A stretch of DNA of 64,000 bases. Origin: Taibaiella lutea (GTDB lineage: Bacteria > Bacteroidota > Bacteroidia > Chitinophagales > Chitinophagaceae). The notes beneath the pieces are model-generated. The model was not told the origin of the DNA. It searched no databases and worked only from the letters and a program-made list of their open reading frames with translations. Every line of letters starts with the position of its first letter. Within the stretch, counting starts at the first letter, position 1. Where the stretch lies: contig NZ_VWSH01000004.1 in assembly GCF_008629695.1 (NCBI RefSeq), positions 310,001-374,000 of the forward strand, read 5' to 3'. The position numbers and the translations under genes were made by a program. This document shows, in pieces, positions 18,764 through 26,851 of the stretch.

Positions 18764-18820
18764 ATATCAGATAAAATTCCTCTGATATTTCATGTCTGAA
18801 ATCTGATGTCTGACATATAA
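18764..18820 (+). promoter_or_regulatory. Structured spacer between moxR and the DUF58 gene
   Basis: ATATCAGA (18764-18771) and TCTGATAT (18781-18788) form an 8-bp stem; immediately after, ATGTCTGA occurs twice and the second copy forms a small ATGTC-T-GACAT palindrome. A dense cluster of TCTGA/TCAGA elements suggests an intercistronic hairpin affecting processing or attenuation. No T-run follows, so it is not a simple terminator. Confidence 0.45.
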
Positions 18821-18840
18821 AATCTATTTTTTAATTAAAA

Positions 18841-19707
18841 ATGACGACAGCCGAGATATTAAAGCGCGTTCGACGCATTGAAATTAAGACCAGAGGCCTG
18901 AGTAATCATATCTTTTCCGGTGAATACCATTCTGCGTTTAAAGGAAGAGGCATGTCGTTCAGTGAGGTGCGTGAATACAGCCATGGCGATGATGTCCGTG
19001 CTATTGACTGGAATGTTACTGCCCGTTTCTCTTCTCCGTTTATCAAAGTGTTTGAAGAGGAAAGAGAACTGACTGTTATGCTTTTAATAGATATCAGCAG
19101 TAGCTCTTTATTTGGTACAGATACACAATTGAAAAGAGATTTGATTACGGAAATTGCGGCCGTACTTTCTTTTTCTGCAACTACGAATAATGATAAGGTT
19201 GGTGTTATATTTTTCAGTGATAAAGTTGATAAATATATTCCGCCAAAGAAAGGAAAGTCGCATGTATTGCGCATTATCAGGGAGTTGATTACTATTGAAC
19301 CGGGTAACAAGAACAATACCAATATCGGCGAGTGTCTGCGTTTCTTTAATAATGCCTCCAAGAAAAGAACTATTGCATTTTTGTTGAGCGATTTTATCAG
19401 CACACCATATGAAGACCCGCTAAAGCTTTCCGCACGACGCCATGATTTAGTAGGCATCCAGGTGTATGATAAAGGTGACAGGACGCTGCCTGATGTAGGT
19501 CTGGTACATGTTCAGGACAGCGAAACCAAACATGTGCAATGGTTGGATACAAGCGATAAAATGGTTAGAAAGCGTTATGAAACTGCATTTGATGAACATC
19601 AGAAATATAGCATTAACGCATTCAGGAAGAGTGGGTCATCGTTGATGTCTGTACGTACTGATGAAAACTATGTAAAGGCCTTACAAGGATTCTTTGTAAA
19701 CAGATAA
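18841..19707 (+). CDS. DUF58 domain protein (Bat-cluster VWA-like)
   Basis: 288 residues. The DUF58 block is complete: HSAFKGRGMSFSEVREYSHGDDVRAIDWNVTAR followed by a VWA-like core with an intact MIDAS D84-x-S86-x-S88 (LLIDISSSSLFGT). No membrane helices; cytosolic, peripheral. In Bat clusters this protein is encoded directly after MoxR and is thought to be its client or adaptor. It starts 104 bp after moxR, past a structured spacer. Confidence 0.93.
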   Translation: MTTAEILKRVRRIEIKTRGLSNHIFSGEYHSAFKGRGMSFSEVREYSHGDDVRAIDWNVTARFSSPFIKVFEEERELTVMLLIDISSSSLFGTDTQLKRDLITEIAAVLSFSATTNNDKVGVIFFSDKVDKYIPPKKGKSHVLRIIRELITIEPGNKNNTNIGECLRFFNNASKKRTIAFLLSDFISTPYEDPLKLSARRHDLVGIQVYDKGDRTLPDVGLVHVQDSETKHVQWLDTSDKMVRKRYETAFDEHQKYSINAFRKSGSSLMSVRTDENYVKALQGFFVNR

Positions 19708-19787
19708 TTGTTTTGTCCTTCGCCGTTTGAGTGTTATTTTCACCAACAGCAAACATTATTGAAATTTAATCCGGATTGAAATAATTA

Positions 19788-20747
19788 ATGAACTTAAAAA
19801 ATAAATTCTTTCTTCTTGTTTGTATCGGTTTGTCTGTAGCTTCTTTTCGGAATGCTAATGCACAAAGCCCTTCTGTAAAAGCTTTCACTGATGAACGTAA
19901 AATTGTGATTGGTGATCAGGTCAGGCTTTTTCTGGAAGTTAAGCCTGATTCCAAATCAGATAAAATACGGTGGGCACAAATGCCTGACAGCATTCATGGT
20001 TTGGAAATTGTGGAAAAAGGAAAGATTGATACTGTTATTTCAGGCAATACATTTTCTTTAAAACAAAGATTATTGGTTACCGGCTTTGATTCCGGCAAAT
20101 ACTACATACCTGCTTTCAGATTTCAGGTTACTTCAAATGGCCGGACTCAGGAGTTATTTACAGATTCTATTCCTATTGAGGTGCAAACAGTAGCAGTAGA
20201 TACTACCAAAGCATTCAAGCCGATTAAAGAAATAGAAGAGGTTAAATTTTCTATCTGGGAATACTGGATGCAGATACTGGCGGGCTTAATTCTTATTGGT
20301 TTTATTGTATTCCTTATTTTCTATTTTGTAAAAAATAAAAAGACTGCCATTCCTTCAAAAATAACAAAAGCTCCGCCGGAAAAAGCACATGAAAAGGCAC
20401 TGCGCTTATTGAACGAATTGAAAGGGAAACAATACATGCAACAAGGACGCAGCAAGGAATATTTTACTGAAATAAGTGATATAATCAGGACTTATCTGGA
20501 AGAAAGATTCAGCATCACTGCTATGGAGCAAACGACAGACGAATTGTTGTCATTACTGAAAAAGCAAACAGATAGTAAAGCAGAATTAAGGAAAGTACGT
20601 CCTGAGTTGAAACTGATATTAAGAACATCCGATCTTGCGAAGTTTGCAAAGGCAAATCCGTTGCCCGATGAATATGAGGCATGTTATAATGCAGCGACAG
20701 AAGTGGTGCGTCGTACGCAGTTTAAAGAAGAGGAGGGCGCACAATGA
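19788..20747 (+). CDS. BatD-like membrane protein
   Basis: 319 residues. Signal peptide about 1-25 (cleavage near NANA/Q), a periplasmic beta-rich domain (about 27-150) similar to BatD N-terminal domains (ERKIVIGDQVRLFLEV, FDSGKYYIPAFRFQV), one membrane helix (about 158-182) and a cytosolic helical tail of about 135 residues (DIIRTYLEERFSITAMEQTTDELL, ILRTSDLAKFAKANP), as in DUF4381-type/BatD proteins. Its last codons overlap the start of the VWA gene by 4 bp (ATGA), indicating translational coupling. Confidence 0.85.
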   Translation: MNLKNKFFLLVCIGLSVASFRNANAQSPSVKAFTDERKIVIGDQVRLFLEVKPDSKSDKIRWAQMPDSIHGLEIVEKGKIDTVISGNTFSLKQRLLVTGFDSGKYYIPAFRFQVTSNGRTQELFTDSIPIEVQTVAVDTTKAFKPIKEIEEVKFSIWEYWMQILAGLILIGFIVFLIFYFVKNKKTAIPSKITKAPPEKAHEKALRLLNELKGKQYMQQGRSKEYFTEISDIIRTYLEERFSITAMEQTTDELLSLLKKQTDSKAELRKVRPELKLILRTSDLAKFAKANPLPDEYEACYNAATEVVRRTQFKEEEGAQ

Positions 20748-21754
20748 TGAAGTTTTTGGAACGGTATCATATCCTATTGGCGCAACCTTATTTCCTGTTG
20801 TTGCTATTACTTTTGCCGTTAATCCTTTGGTATTTCTACAGGGAACAGAAACAGCGTTCTGTTGTTTTTCGCATTTCTACAACTGAAGGTATAAAAGGTA
20901 TCGGTAAATCCTGGAAAGTAAAGTGGCGGCCTCTTTTAAATGTATTGCGCAGTATCGCTTTCATCGCTTTTGTAATTGCATTGGCAAGACCTCAGAAAAC
21001 AAATGTCAGCGAATCTATTGACAGTGAAGGGATTGACATTGTGTTGAGCATGGATATTTCGGGAAGTATGCTGGCGGAGGATTTTAAGCCGAACAGATTA
21101 GACGCAGCCAAAGACAACGCCATAAAATTTGTTGATGCCCGTGCAACAGACAGGATAGGTTTGGTAATATTTTCAGGTGAAAGTTTTACACAATGCCCTA
21201 TCACGATTGATCACAATGTTTTAAAAGAACAAATTACCGCGGTTAAAAGCGGTATGTTGCAAGATGGCACTGCTATTGGTGACGGACTCGCTACTGCAGT
21301 AAACAGATTAAGAGATTCCAAGGGGAAAAGTAAGGTCATCATTTTGATGACGGACGGTATTAATAACTTAGGAAAAGTAGGCCCGGAACTGGCTTTGGAG
21401 ATTGCCAAGGCATATCATATCAAAGTTTATACCATCGGAATTGGAACTATCGGACAGGCACTGATGCCGATTCCCACACCTTTCGGAGAAAAGAAAGAGA
21501 TGGTTCCGGTGCAGATAGATGAACCATTGTTGAAAAAAATTGCCAATGAAACCGGCGGCCAGTATTTCCGCGCAACTGGTAACTCAAAACTGGAAAGTAT
21601 ATATCAGTCTATCGACAAGTTAGAAAAGACAAGCGTACAGGTAAATGCGTACAAACATTATGCTGAACTTTTCTTTTGGTTTGCCTTTACCGGAGTAGTT
21701 GCTTTGGTATTGGAGATTTTGTTGAGCCTGACTGTTTTCAGGAGATTACCTTAG
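20744..21754 (+). CDS. VWA domain membrane protein (BatA-like)
   Basis: 336 residues. Two N-terminal hydrophobic segments (about 13-31 and 65-82), a VWA domain with intact MIDAS D104-x-S106-x-S108 (SMDISGSMLAEDF) and TDG motif (ILMTDGINN), and a C-terminal helix (about 305-328). It overlaps the BatD-like gene by 4 bp. Classical Bat clusters continue with batB, batC and batE; here the operon ends and the next gene runs in the opposite direction with zero bases between stop codons, so this is a shortened cluster unless the other genes lie elsewhere. Confidence 0.93.
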   Translation: MMKFLERYHILLAQPYFLLLLLLLPLILWYFYREQKQRSVVFRISTTEGIKGIGKSWKVKWRPLLNVLRSIAFIAFVIALARPQKTNVSESIDSEGIDIVLSMDISGSMLAEDFKPNRLDAAKDNAIKFVDARATDRIGLVIFSGESFTQCPITIDHNVLKEQITAVKSGMLQDGTAIGDGLATAVNRLRDSKGKSKVIILMTDGINNLGKVGPELALEIAKAYHIKVYTIGIGTIGQALMPIPTPFGEKKEMVPVQIDEPLLKKIANETGGQYFRATGNSKLESIYQSIDKLEKTSVQVNAYKHYAELFFWFAFTGVVALVLEILLSLTVFRRLP

Positions 21755-22036
21755 TTATTTTATCACAACTTCTTTAACGACAGTATCCTTAAAATACTCA
21801 TTGACATTTTTGATAACCTGCTCTTTGCCAAACTGAAGCTCTTGCTTCAATGGTGCAACATCCGTAGCAATAATCAGGATACCGTCTTTAAGTTTTACCT
21901 CGCGGGTATAACGCGCAATTGTAGCCCCCATAATCTTTTCCCATTCCGCTTTAATACGGATCTCATTGATTTTGGCTTGCCATTTTGCGCTCTTTAAAAA
22001 ACTATTCAGCGAATCGCCGATACTCAACATTGCCAT
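21755..22036 (-). CDS. DUF721 (DciA-like) protein
   Basis: 93 residues. Matches the short DUF721 family: SIGDSLNSFLKSAKWQAKINEIRIKAEWEKIMGATIARYT followed by LKDGILIIATDVAPLKQELQFGKEQVIKNVNEYF. In bacteria lacking DnaC/DnaI loaders, DUF721 proteins (DciA) associate with the replicative helicase DnaB; this role is inferred for the short Bacteroidota form. Its stop codon directly abuts that of the BatA-like gene. It lies 53 bp downstream of the Fur-family gene on the same strand, so the two may be co-transcribed. Confidence 0.85.
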   Translation of the reverse strand: MAMLSIGDSLNSFLKSAKWQAKINEIRIKAEWEKIMGATIARYTREVKLKDGILIIATDVAPLKQELQFGKEQVIKNVNEYFKDTVVKEVVIK

Positions 22037-22089
22037 ATTCTTTTGGATTTTTCGATGTTAGATATTATCTGTCGTCTAAACCTGATATC

Positions 22090-22500
22090 TTAATTACACT
22101 TTACACAAATGCCTTTTACCTGCACGTCAATTGTCTGTTTTATGAACCCTTTGGGAACCTTGATTTCATTTAGTAAAAAGGTTTCATCAAGGCATACAAC
22201 CTGACCGCAATTTAAACATATAAAGTGTGCGTGGCTGTGTTTATTTTTATCTTTATCCGGCAATGTATAAGCATACTTTGCTGTTCCGTTCGGGTCAATG
22301 ATTTTGTGCAGAATACCACTTTCTTCAAAGGCATGCAATGTGCGGAATAGCGTAACCCTGTCAAAATCCATATCCAGCGATTTTGACAAATCCTGATGCG
22401 ATAATCCTTCGTCTGCATCTATTAAAAGGCTTAGCACTGCCTGCCTGATTCTGGTGTTTTTTAAATTATGCTGTTGTAAAATTTCCTCAACCGATGTCAT
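22090..22500 (-). CDS. Fur-family transcriptional regulator, probably Zur-like
   Basis: 136 residues. Winged-helix N-terminus (NTRIRQAVLSLL, DFDRVTLFRTLHAFEESGILHKI), a His-rich metal-binding segment (HSHAHFICLNCGQVVCL) and a second C-x-x-C (GICVKC) for the structural zinc. The divergent neighbour is a ZIP metal transporter and the short intergenic space holds a palindrome, so zinc-responsive repression is the best reading; Fur or PerR function is less likely but not excluded. TACTTTTG on the minus strand (22512-22505) ends 4 nt before the ATG, suggesting a leaderless transcript. Confidence 0.88.
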   Translation of the reverse strand: MTSVEEILQQHNLKNTRIRQAVLSLLIDADEGLSHQDLSKSLDMDFDRVTLFRTLHAFEESGILHKIIDPNGTAKYAYTLPDKDKNKHSHAHFICLNCGQVVCLDETFLLNEIKVPKGFIKQTIDVQVKGICVKCN

Positions 22501-22519
22501 GGTTCAAAAGTACAAAATT

Positions 22520-22540
22520 AAATGCAACAATGTTGCGTTT
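22520..22540. promoter_or_regulatory. Candidate zinc-regulator operator (21-bp palindrome)
   Basis: AAATGCAACA-A-TGTTGCGTTT: arms match at 9 of 10 positions around a single central base. It lies between the divergent fur-like and ZIP genes, covers the ZIP -33 TTG (22533-22535), and touches the regulator's own -7 region, so binding would block both promoters. Confidence 0.7.
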
Positions 22541-22555
22541 CTGACGGAATTACAA

Positions 22556-22563
22556 TAGCTTTG
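22556..22563 (+). promoter_or_regulatory. -7 element of the ZIP transporter gene
   Basis: TAGCTTTG (TAnnTTTG) with a -33 TTG at 22533-22535 separated by exactly 20 bp, as in Bacteroidota vegetative promoters; 20 nt before the ATG. Confidence 0.7.
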
Positions 22564-22583
22564 CAGTCTATTTTTTCTGATAC

Positions 22584-23315
22584 ATGCTTGTTATATATAG
22601 TATTCTTTTGTTTTTAATCACAATGGCAGGCGGAAGTTTTCCGCTTTGGAATCGTAATTGGAACGAACAAAAGATGAATTATCTGCTTGCCTTTTCCGGT
22701 TCTTTTCTTTTAGGTGTAACATTGCTTCACCTACTGCCTGAAATTTTTGAAACCACAGGCCATAAAGCAGGTTTGTATGTTCTCTTAGGTTTCTTTTTGC
22801 AGCAAGCCATCCAGCGTTTTACACACGGTGTAGAACATGGACATCATCATTTGGGAGATCATCATCATGTTTCCATATGGCCCATCTTTGCCGGTTTGGG
22901 CTTTCATGCTTTGTCTGAAGGATTGCCTTTAGGAATGCATTACACAGATCCAAACACATTACCGTCCTTATTTACAGCCATCGCTTTTCATAAAATACCG
23001 GAAGCAATGCTGATTGTTTCCTTGATTATATCAGACCATCATTCCTCTAAACGAAAAGCATGGTCATTGCTCGTGTTATTCGCATTGCTTACACCGGTTT
23101 CGGGCTTGGTTACACATGAACTGGGAAGCTTATCTGATTCATTTGCAACGATAGTGCCCCTTTGTATTCCCGTTATTGCAGGTTCCTTTATTCATATCTC
23201 TACAACTATATTCTTTGAAAGCGGTACAAGGTCGCATGATATGAATTGGAAAAAATGGAGCGCCATTCTTTTAGGTATTGGCTTTGCAATGCTAACTTTG
23301 ATAGGACATGGATAA
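22584..23315 (+). CDS. ZIP-family metal transporter
   Basis: 243 residues, seven to eight hydrophobic helices. Between helices 3 and 4 is the His-rich loop HGVEHGHHHLGDHHH typical of ZIP importers, then the metal-site helix FHALSEGLPLGMHYTD and FHKIPEAMLIVSLI, which matches the conserved H-x-x-x-E pattern of ZIP helix 5. It most likely imports zinc (possibly also iron or manganese) across the inner membrane. It is divergent from the Zur-like regulator with a palindrome covering its promoter. Confidence 0.92.
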   Translation: MLVIYSILLFLITMAGGSFPLWNRNWNEQKMNYLLAFSGSFLLGVTLLHLLPEIFETTGHKAGLYVLLGFFLQQAIQRFTHGVEHGHHHLGDHHHVSIWPIFAGLGFHALSEGLPLGMHYTDPNTLPSLFTAIAFHKIPEAMLIVSLIISDHHSSKRKAWSLLVLFALLTPVSGLVTHELGSLSDSFATIVPLCIPVIAGSFIHISTTIFFESGTRSHDMNWKKWSAILLGIGFAMLTLIGHG

Positions 23316-23351
23316 ATTTTATCATAAACCACTTCCTAAAAACTATCATCT

Positions 23352-24206
23352 ATGTATAGAAAAATCACACTGTTATGTTCGCTGTTATTAAGCGCCGTTG
23401 CAACATTTGCACAAAATAACAACTCTTTATTATGGAAGATTTCAGGTAAAGACATTAAGCAGCCATCTTATCTTTTTGGTACCATACACCTGATTTGTCA
23501 CAATGATTATGTATGGACGCCTATCATGCAAAAGGCCTTGGATTCAAGCGTAAAAGTTGCATTTGAAATGGATATGGATGATCCCGATTTATTAACTAAA
23601 ATCACACAAGGAATGCAGCTGCACGACGGTAAAAACAGTAAAGAACTTTATACGGAAGATGAGTATAAGCAATTGACTGAATATGCAAAAGACAACGGCA
23701 TCCCTGTTGAAATGATTGATACACAGGAACCGTTTTCATTATTGAGTATGTTGTATATGAAAATGTTGAGCTGCAGCATACCCGAATCCTATGAAGGTAA
23801 TATAATGAAACTCGCGCTGCAAAGCAATAAAGAAATTGTTGGTTTGGAAACGGTTGAAGAGCAACTGGCTGTTATCAACAATATGTCCGATGATTCGATA
23901 GGCCATACCGTTGTAGAGATGATAAAAGACATGAACGCCTTTAAAATTCAGTATCAGCAAATGGTTGATTTTTATAAACAACAAAATTTACCCTCATTAT
24001 ATAATATATTACTGGAAACACCTGACTATAAAGGCGATCTAAATACTTTGCTATATGATAGGAATACAAAATGGATTTCGGAAATTGAAACATTGGCAAA
24101 TGCTCAGTCAACTTTTATAGCTGTTGGCGCAGGCCATCTTTGGGGTGATAAAGGTGTTATTGCACTCTTGAAAAAGAAAGGTTATAAAGTGGAACCTGTG
24201 AAATAG
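23352..24206 (+). CDS. TraB/GumN family protein
   Basis: 284 residues. Signal peptide (LLCSLLLSAVATFAQ), then the family start LLWKISGKDIKQPSYLFGTIHLIC with the conserved GTIH motif, FEMDMDDPD, and the C-terminal TFIAVGAGHLWGDKGVIALLKKKGYKVEPV with the second conserved GxGHL motif. The two motifs are thought to form a metal-dependent site; related TIKI proteins are metalloproteases, but the bacterial role is undetermined. Predicted periplasmic. It begins 36 bp after the ZIP gene, so may be co-transcribed; the link to zinc would be interesting but is inference. Confidence 0.88.
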   Translation: MYRKITLLCSLLLSAVATFAQNNNSLLWKISGKDIKQPSYLFGTIHLICHNDYVWTPIMQKALDSSVKVAFEMDMDDPDLLTKITQGMQLHDGKNSKELYTEDEYKQLTEYAKDNGIPVEMIDTQEPFSLLSMLYMKMLSCSIPESYEGNIMKLALQSNKEIVGLETVEEQLAVINNMSDDSIGHTVVEMIKDMNAFKIQYQQMVDFYKQQNLPSLYNILLETPDYKGDLNTLLYDRNTKWISEIETLANAQSTFIAVGAGHLWGDKGVIALLKKKGYKVEPVK

Positions 24207-24252
24207 CCGGAAGCGAAAACCCAAACTCCAGAATTCAAATTTTACACCCGAT

Positions 24253-26061
24253 ATGTACCGTAATTTAGAAGCTTGTTTAAAAGATCTTGAGCAGAATGGT
24301 CATTTAATACGAATCAAAGAAGAAGTAGATCCTTACCTCGAAATGGCCGCCATACATATGCGTGTTCATGCTGCAAAAGGGCCGGCTTTATTATTTGAGA
24401 AAGTAAAAGGTTCTAAGTTTCGTGCCGCTTCCAATATTTTTGGAACGGTAGAACGCAGCCGCTTTATTTTCAGAGATACCTGGAATGATGTGGAGAAAAT
24501 CATTGCACTCCGGAATGACCCCGTGGCCGCGTTGAAAAAGCCTTTCAGCAATATCGGAACGGGGCTTGCTGCGTTAAAAGCATTACCTAAAAAGACTTCT
24601 TTTCCTGCAAGCGATTTTGAAGAAATCAATATTACAGATTTACCATTGATCCATCACTGGCCAATGGATGGCGGCGCTTTTGTCACTTTGCCACAAGTAT
24701 ATACCGAAGATGCAGATAAGCCAGGTATTATGAATTCCAATCTGGGTATGTACCGTATCCAGCTTACCGGAAATGATTATGAATTAAACAAAGAAATCGG
24801 TTTACACTATCAGATACACCGTGGCATCGGCGTACATCAGTCCAAAGCCAATAATAAAGGCATTCCTTTAAAAGTAAGCTGCTTTGTCGGCGGCCATCCT
24901 GCACATACTCTGGCAGCAGTGATGCCTTTGCCCGAGGGATTAAGTGAAATGACATTTGCCGGTATGCTTGCCGGTCGAAGGTTTCGGTATAGTTATAAAG
25001 ATGGGTTTGCAATAAGCAATGATGCCGATTTTATAATAACAGGAGAAGTATATCCGCATGAAAATAAACCGGAAGGTCCGTTCGGAGATCATTTGGGCTA
25101 CTATAGCTTGAAACATCCCTTCCCTTTAATGAGGGTTCATAAAGTGTATGCGCGCAAAAACGCCATTTGGAATTTTACGGTTGTTGGCCGTCCGCCGCAA
25201 GAGGATACTGCTTTTGGTGCTTTGATTCATGAATTGACCGGCGACGCTATTAAACAGGAAATTCCGGGTGTGAAAGAAGTACATGCCGTAGATGCCGCAG
25301 GCGTTCATCCTTTGTTGTTTGCCATTGGCAGTGAACGTTACACACCTTATCTTGATAATAAACAGCCCGCTGAGATTCTTACGCTTTCCAATCGCATTTT
25401 GGGAACGGGCCAGTTAAGTTTAGCAAAGTTTTTATTTATAACTGCTGAAGATGGAAATACTTTAGATTCTCATAACGAAGCCCTGTTTCTGCAGTATATA
25501 TTGGAACGTATTGATTTGAAACGCGACATTCATTTTTATACAAATACTACAATCGACACTTTAGATTATTCAGGTACAGGATTGAATACGGGAAGTAAGG
25601 TGGTTTTTGCGGCTTATGGCAACCCATTGAGAAACCTGTCCACAACTATTCCTGAAGTTTTGAAACTTTACAATGCAAGGATAATTATGCCCGGTATTCT
25701 GGCTTTTCAGGGAAATAAATTTGAGAGTTATGAGAAGACAGATTATGAAATGAAGCAGCTGAATGAAACAATCATGAATGCCAAAACATCTTTCGACTGG
25801 AACACCTTTCCAATGCTGATTCTTTGTGATGACAGCGATTTTATGTCAGCCAATATTCAGAATTTCCTCTGGGCTGCATTTACACGTTGCAATCCGTCTC
25901 ATGATATTTATGGCATTGATAGTTTCACAGAACATAAGCATTGGGGATGCAAAGGCCCCTTGGTAATCGACGCAAGGATTAAACCGCACCATGCACCGCC
26001 TTTAATCCCCGATGTCAATGTAGAGAAAAAGGTGGATGAAATTATGAAACGATATTTTTAA
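24253..26061 (+). CDS. UbiD-family decarboxylase
   Basis: 602 residues, usual length for the family. UbiD fold: N-terminal YRNLEACLKDLEQNGHLIRIKEEVDP, LLFEKVKG, LGMYRIQL, and the prenylated-FMN/active-site block ENKPEGPFGDHLGYYS with downstream NAIWNFTVVGRPPQEDTAFG. UbiD enzymes need prenyl-FMN made by UbiX to remove carboxyl groups from aromatic or unsaturated acids; in Bacteroidota a likely role is a menaquinone-pathway (futalosine-type) or ubiquinone-like decarboxylation, but other substrates are possible. ubiX is not in the window. Confidence 0.93.
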   Translation: MYRNLEACLKDLEQNGHLIRIKEEVDPYLEMAAIHMRVHAAKGPALLFEKVKGSKFRAASNIFGTVERSRFIFRDTWNDVEKIIALRNDPVAALKKPFSNIGTGLAALKALPKKTSFPASDFEEINITDLPLIHHWPMDGGAFVTLPQVYTEDADKPGIMNSNLGMYRIQLTGNDYELNKEIGLHYQIHRGIGVHQSKANNKGIPLKVSCFVGGHPAHTLAAVMPLPEGLSEMTFAGMLAGRRFRYSYKDGFAISNDADFIITGEVYPHENKPEGPFGDHLGYYSLKHPFPLMRVHKVYARKNAIWNFTVVGRPPQEDTAFGALIHELTGDAIKQEIPGVKEVHAVDAAGVHPLLFAIGSERYTPYLDNKQPAEILTLSNRILGTGQLSLAKFLFITAEDGNTLDSHNEALFLQYILERIDLKRDIHFYTNTTIDTLDYSGTGLNTGSKVVFAAYGNPLRNLSTTIPEVLKLYNARIIMPGILAFQGNKFESYEKTDYEMKQLNETIMNAKTSFDWNTFPMLILCDDSDFMSANIQNFLWAAFTRCNPSHDIYGIDSFTEHKHWGCKGPLVIDARIKPHHAPPLIPDVNVEKKVDEIMKRYF

Positions 26062-26125
26062 TTATCACATTCTTAGATTTGACGTCTTTTTGAAAGTTGT
26101 CAAACCTCAACCAATATAGATTCTA

Positions 26126-26752
26126 ATGACAAGATTGATATTATTATGCCTATTATTTAGTTTCAGTTCTACCGCTCAAACTCTTCATAAAAGTGATTTA
26201 AAGCCCGGCGACCTTATTTTTCAAAACCTTGATTGCGGGCCGATGTGTGATGCTATTGAAGCAGTTACCGAAGGCGTTCAGGGCCAGGATTTTTCTCATG
26301 TTGCAATGGTGTGTAAACAGGGAGATTCATTAGTCGTCATCGAAGCAATTGGCAAAGGTGTTCATTATACATCTATAGCTGATTTTTCGAAACGGAGTAC
26401 CAACAAAATGTATGTCGGCCGTGTAAAAGCCAGATACAAAGAGCTTATTGCAAGTGCCGGATTATTTGCAGAAAAACAAAACGGCATCCCTTATGATGAT
26501 GAGTTCATTTATGATAACGGAAAATATTACTGCTCCGAGCTTATTTACGATGCTTACAAATTTGCTAATCATAACAGGCCATTTTTCACCTTATATCCAA
26601 TGACCTATAAACAACCCAGCTCGAAAGAGTTTTTTCCGGTATGGATTGATTATTTTAAGAAATTAAATAAGCAAATTCCCGAAGGTAAACCAGGATGTAA
26701 TCCGGGCGGCCTTTCCCGTTCCGATAAAATTGATATTATAGGAACGCTTTAG
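26126..26752 (+). CDS. YiiX/YebB-like NlpC/P60-superfamily cysteine hydrolase
   Basis: 208 residues. Signal peptide (LLCLLFSFSSTAQ). Permuted NlpC/P60-type papain-like domain: LKPGDLIFQNLDCGPMCDAI, FSHVAMVCK carrying the candidate catalytic His, VIEAIGKGVHYTSI, and YDDEFIYDNGKYYCSELIYDAY carrying the candidate catalytic Cys. Predicted periplasmic amidase or peptidase acting on cell-wall or lipid-linked amides; the true substrate is unknown. It starts 64 bp after the UbiD gene. Confidence 0.85.
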   Translation: MTRLILLCLLFSFSSTAQTLHKSDLKPGDLIFQNLDCGPMCDAIEAVTEGVQGQDFSHVAMVCKQGDSLVVIEAIGKGVHYTSIADFSKRSTNKMYVGRVKARYKELIASAGLFAEKQNGIPYDDEFIYDNGKYYCSELIYDAYKFANHNRPFFTLYPMTYKQPSSKEFFPVWIDYFKKLNKQIPEGKPGCNPGGLSRSDKIDIIGTL

Positions 26753-26816
26753 ATTTTTAGCTTTACTGAAAAAGATTGCATTTAATTTTGCCTGAAGGAT
26801 ATCCGGAAATACCGTA

Positions 26817-26847
26817 TTGTTCTTTGATGCCTGAAAGACTATCTTTG
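26817..26847 (+). promoter_or_regulatory. Promoter of the RlmI-like gene, abutting its ATG
   Basis: -33 TTG at 26817-26819, exactly 20-bp spacer, -7 TATCTTTG at 26840-26847. Only four bases separate the final G from the ATG at 26852, so transcription should begin at the start codon. Confidence 0.65.
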
Positions 26848-26851
26848 CCGC

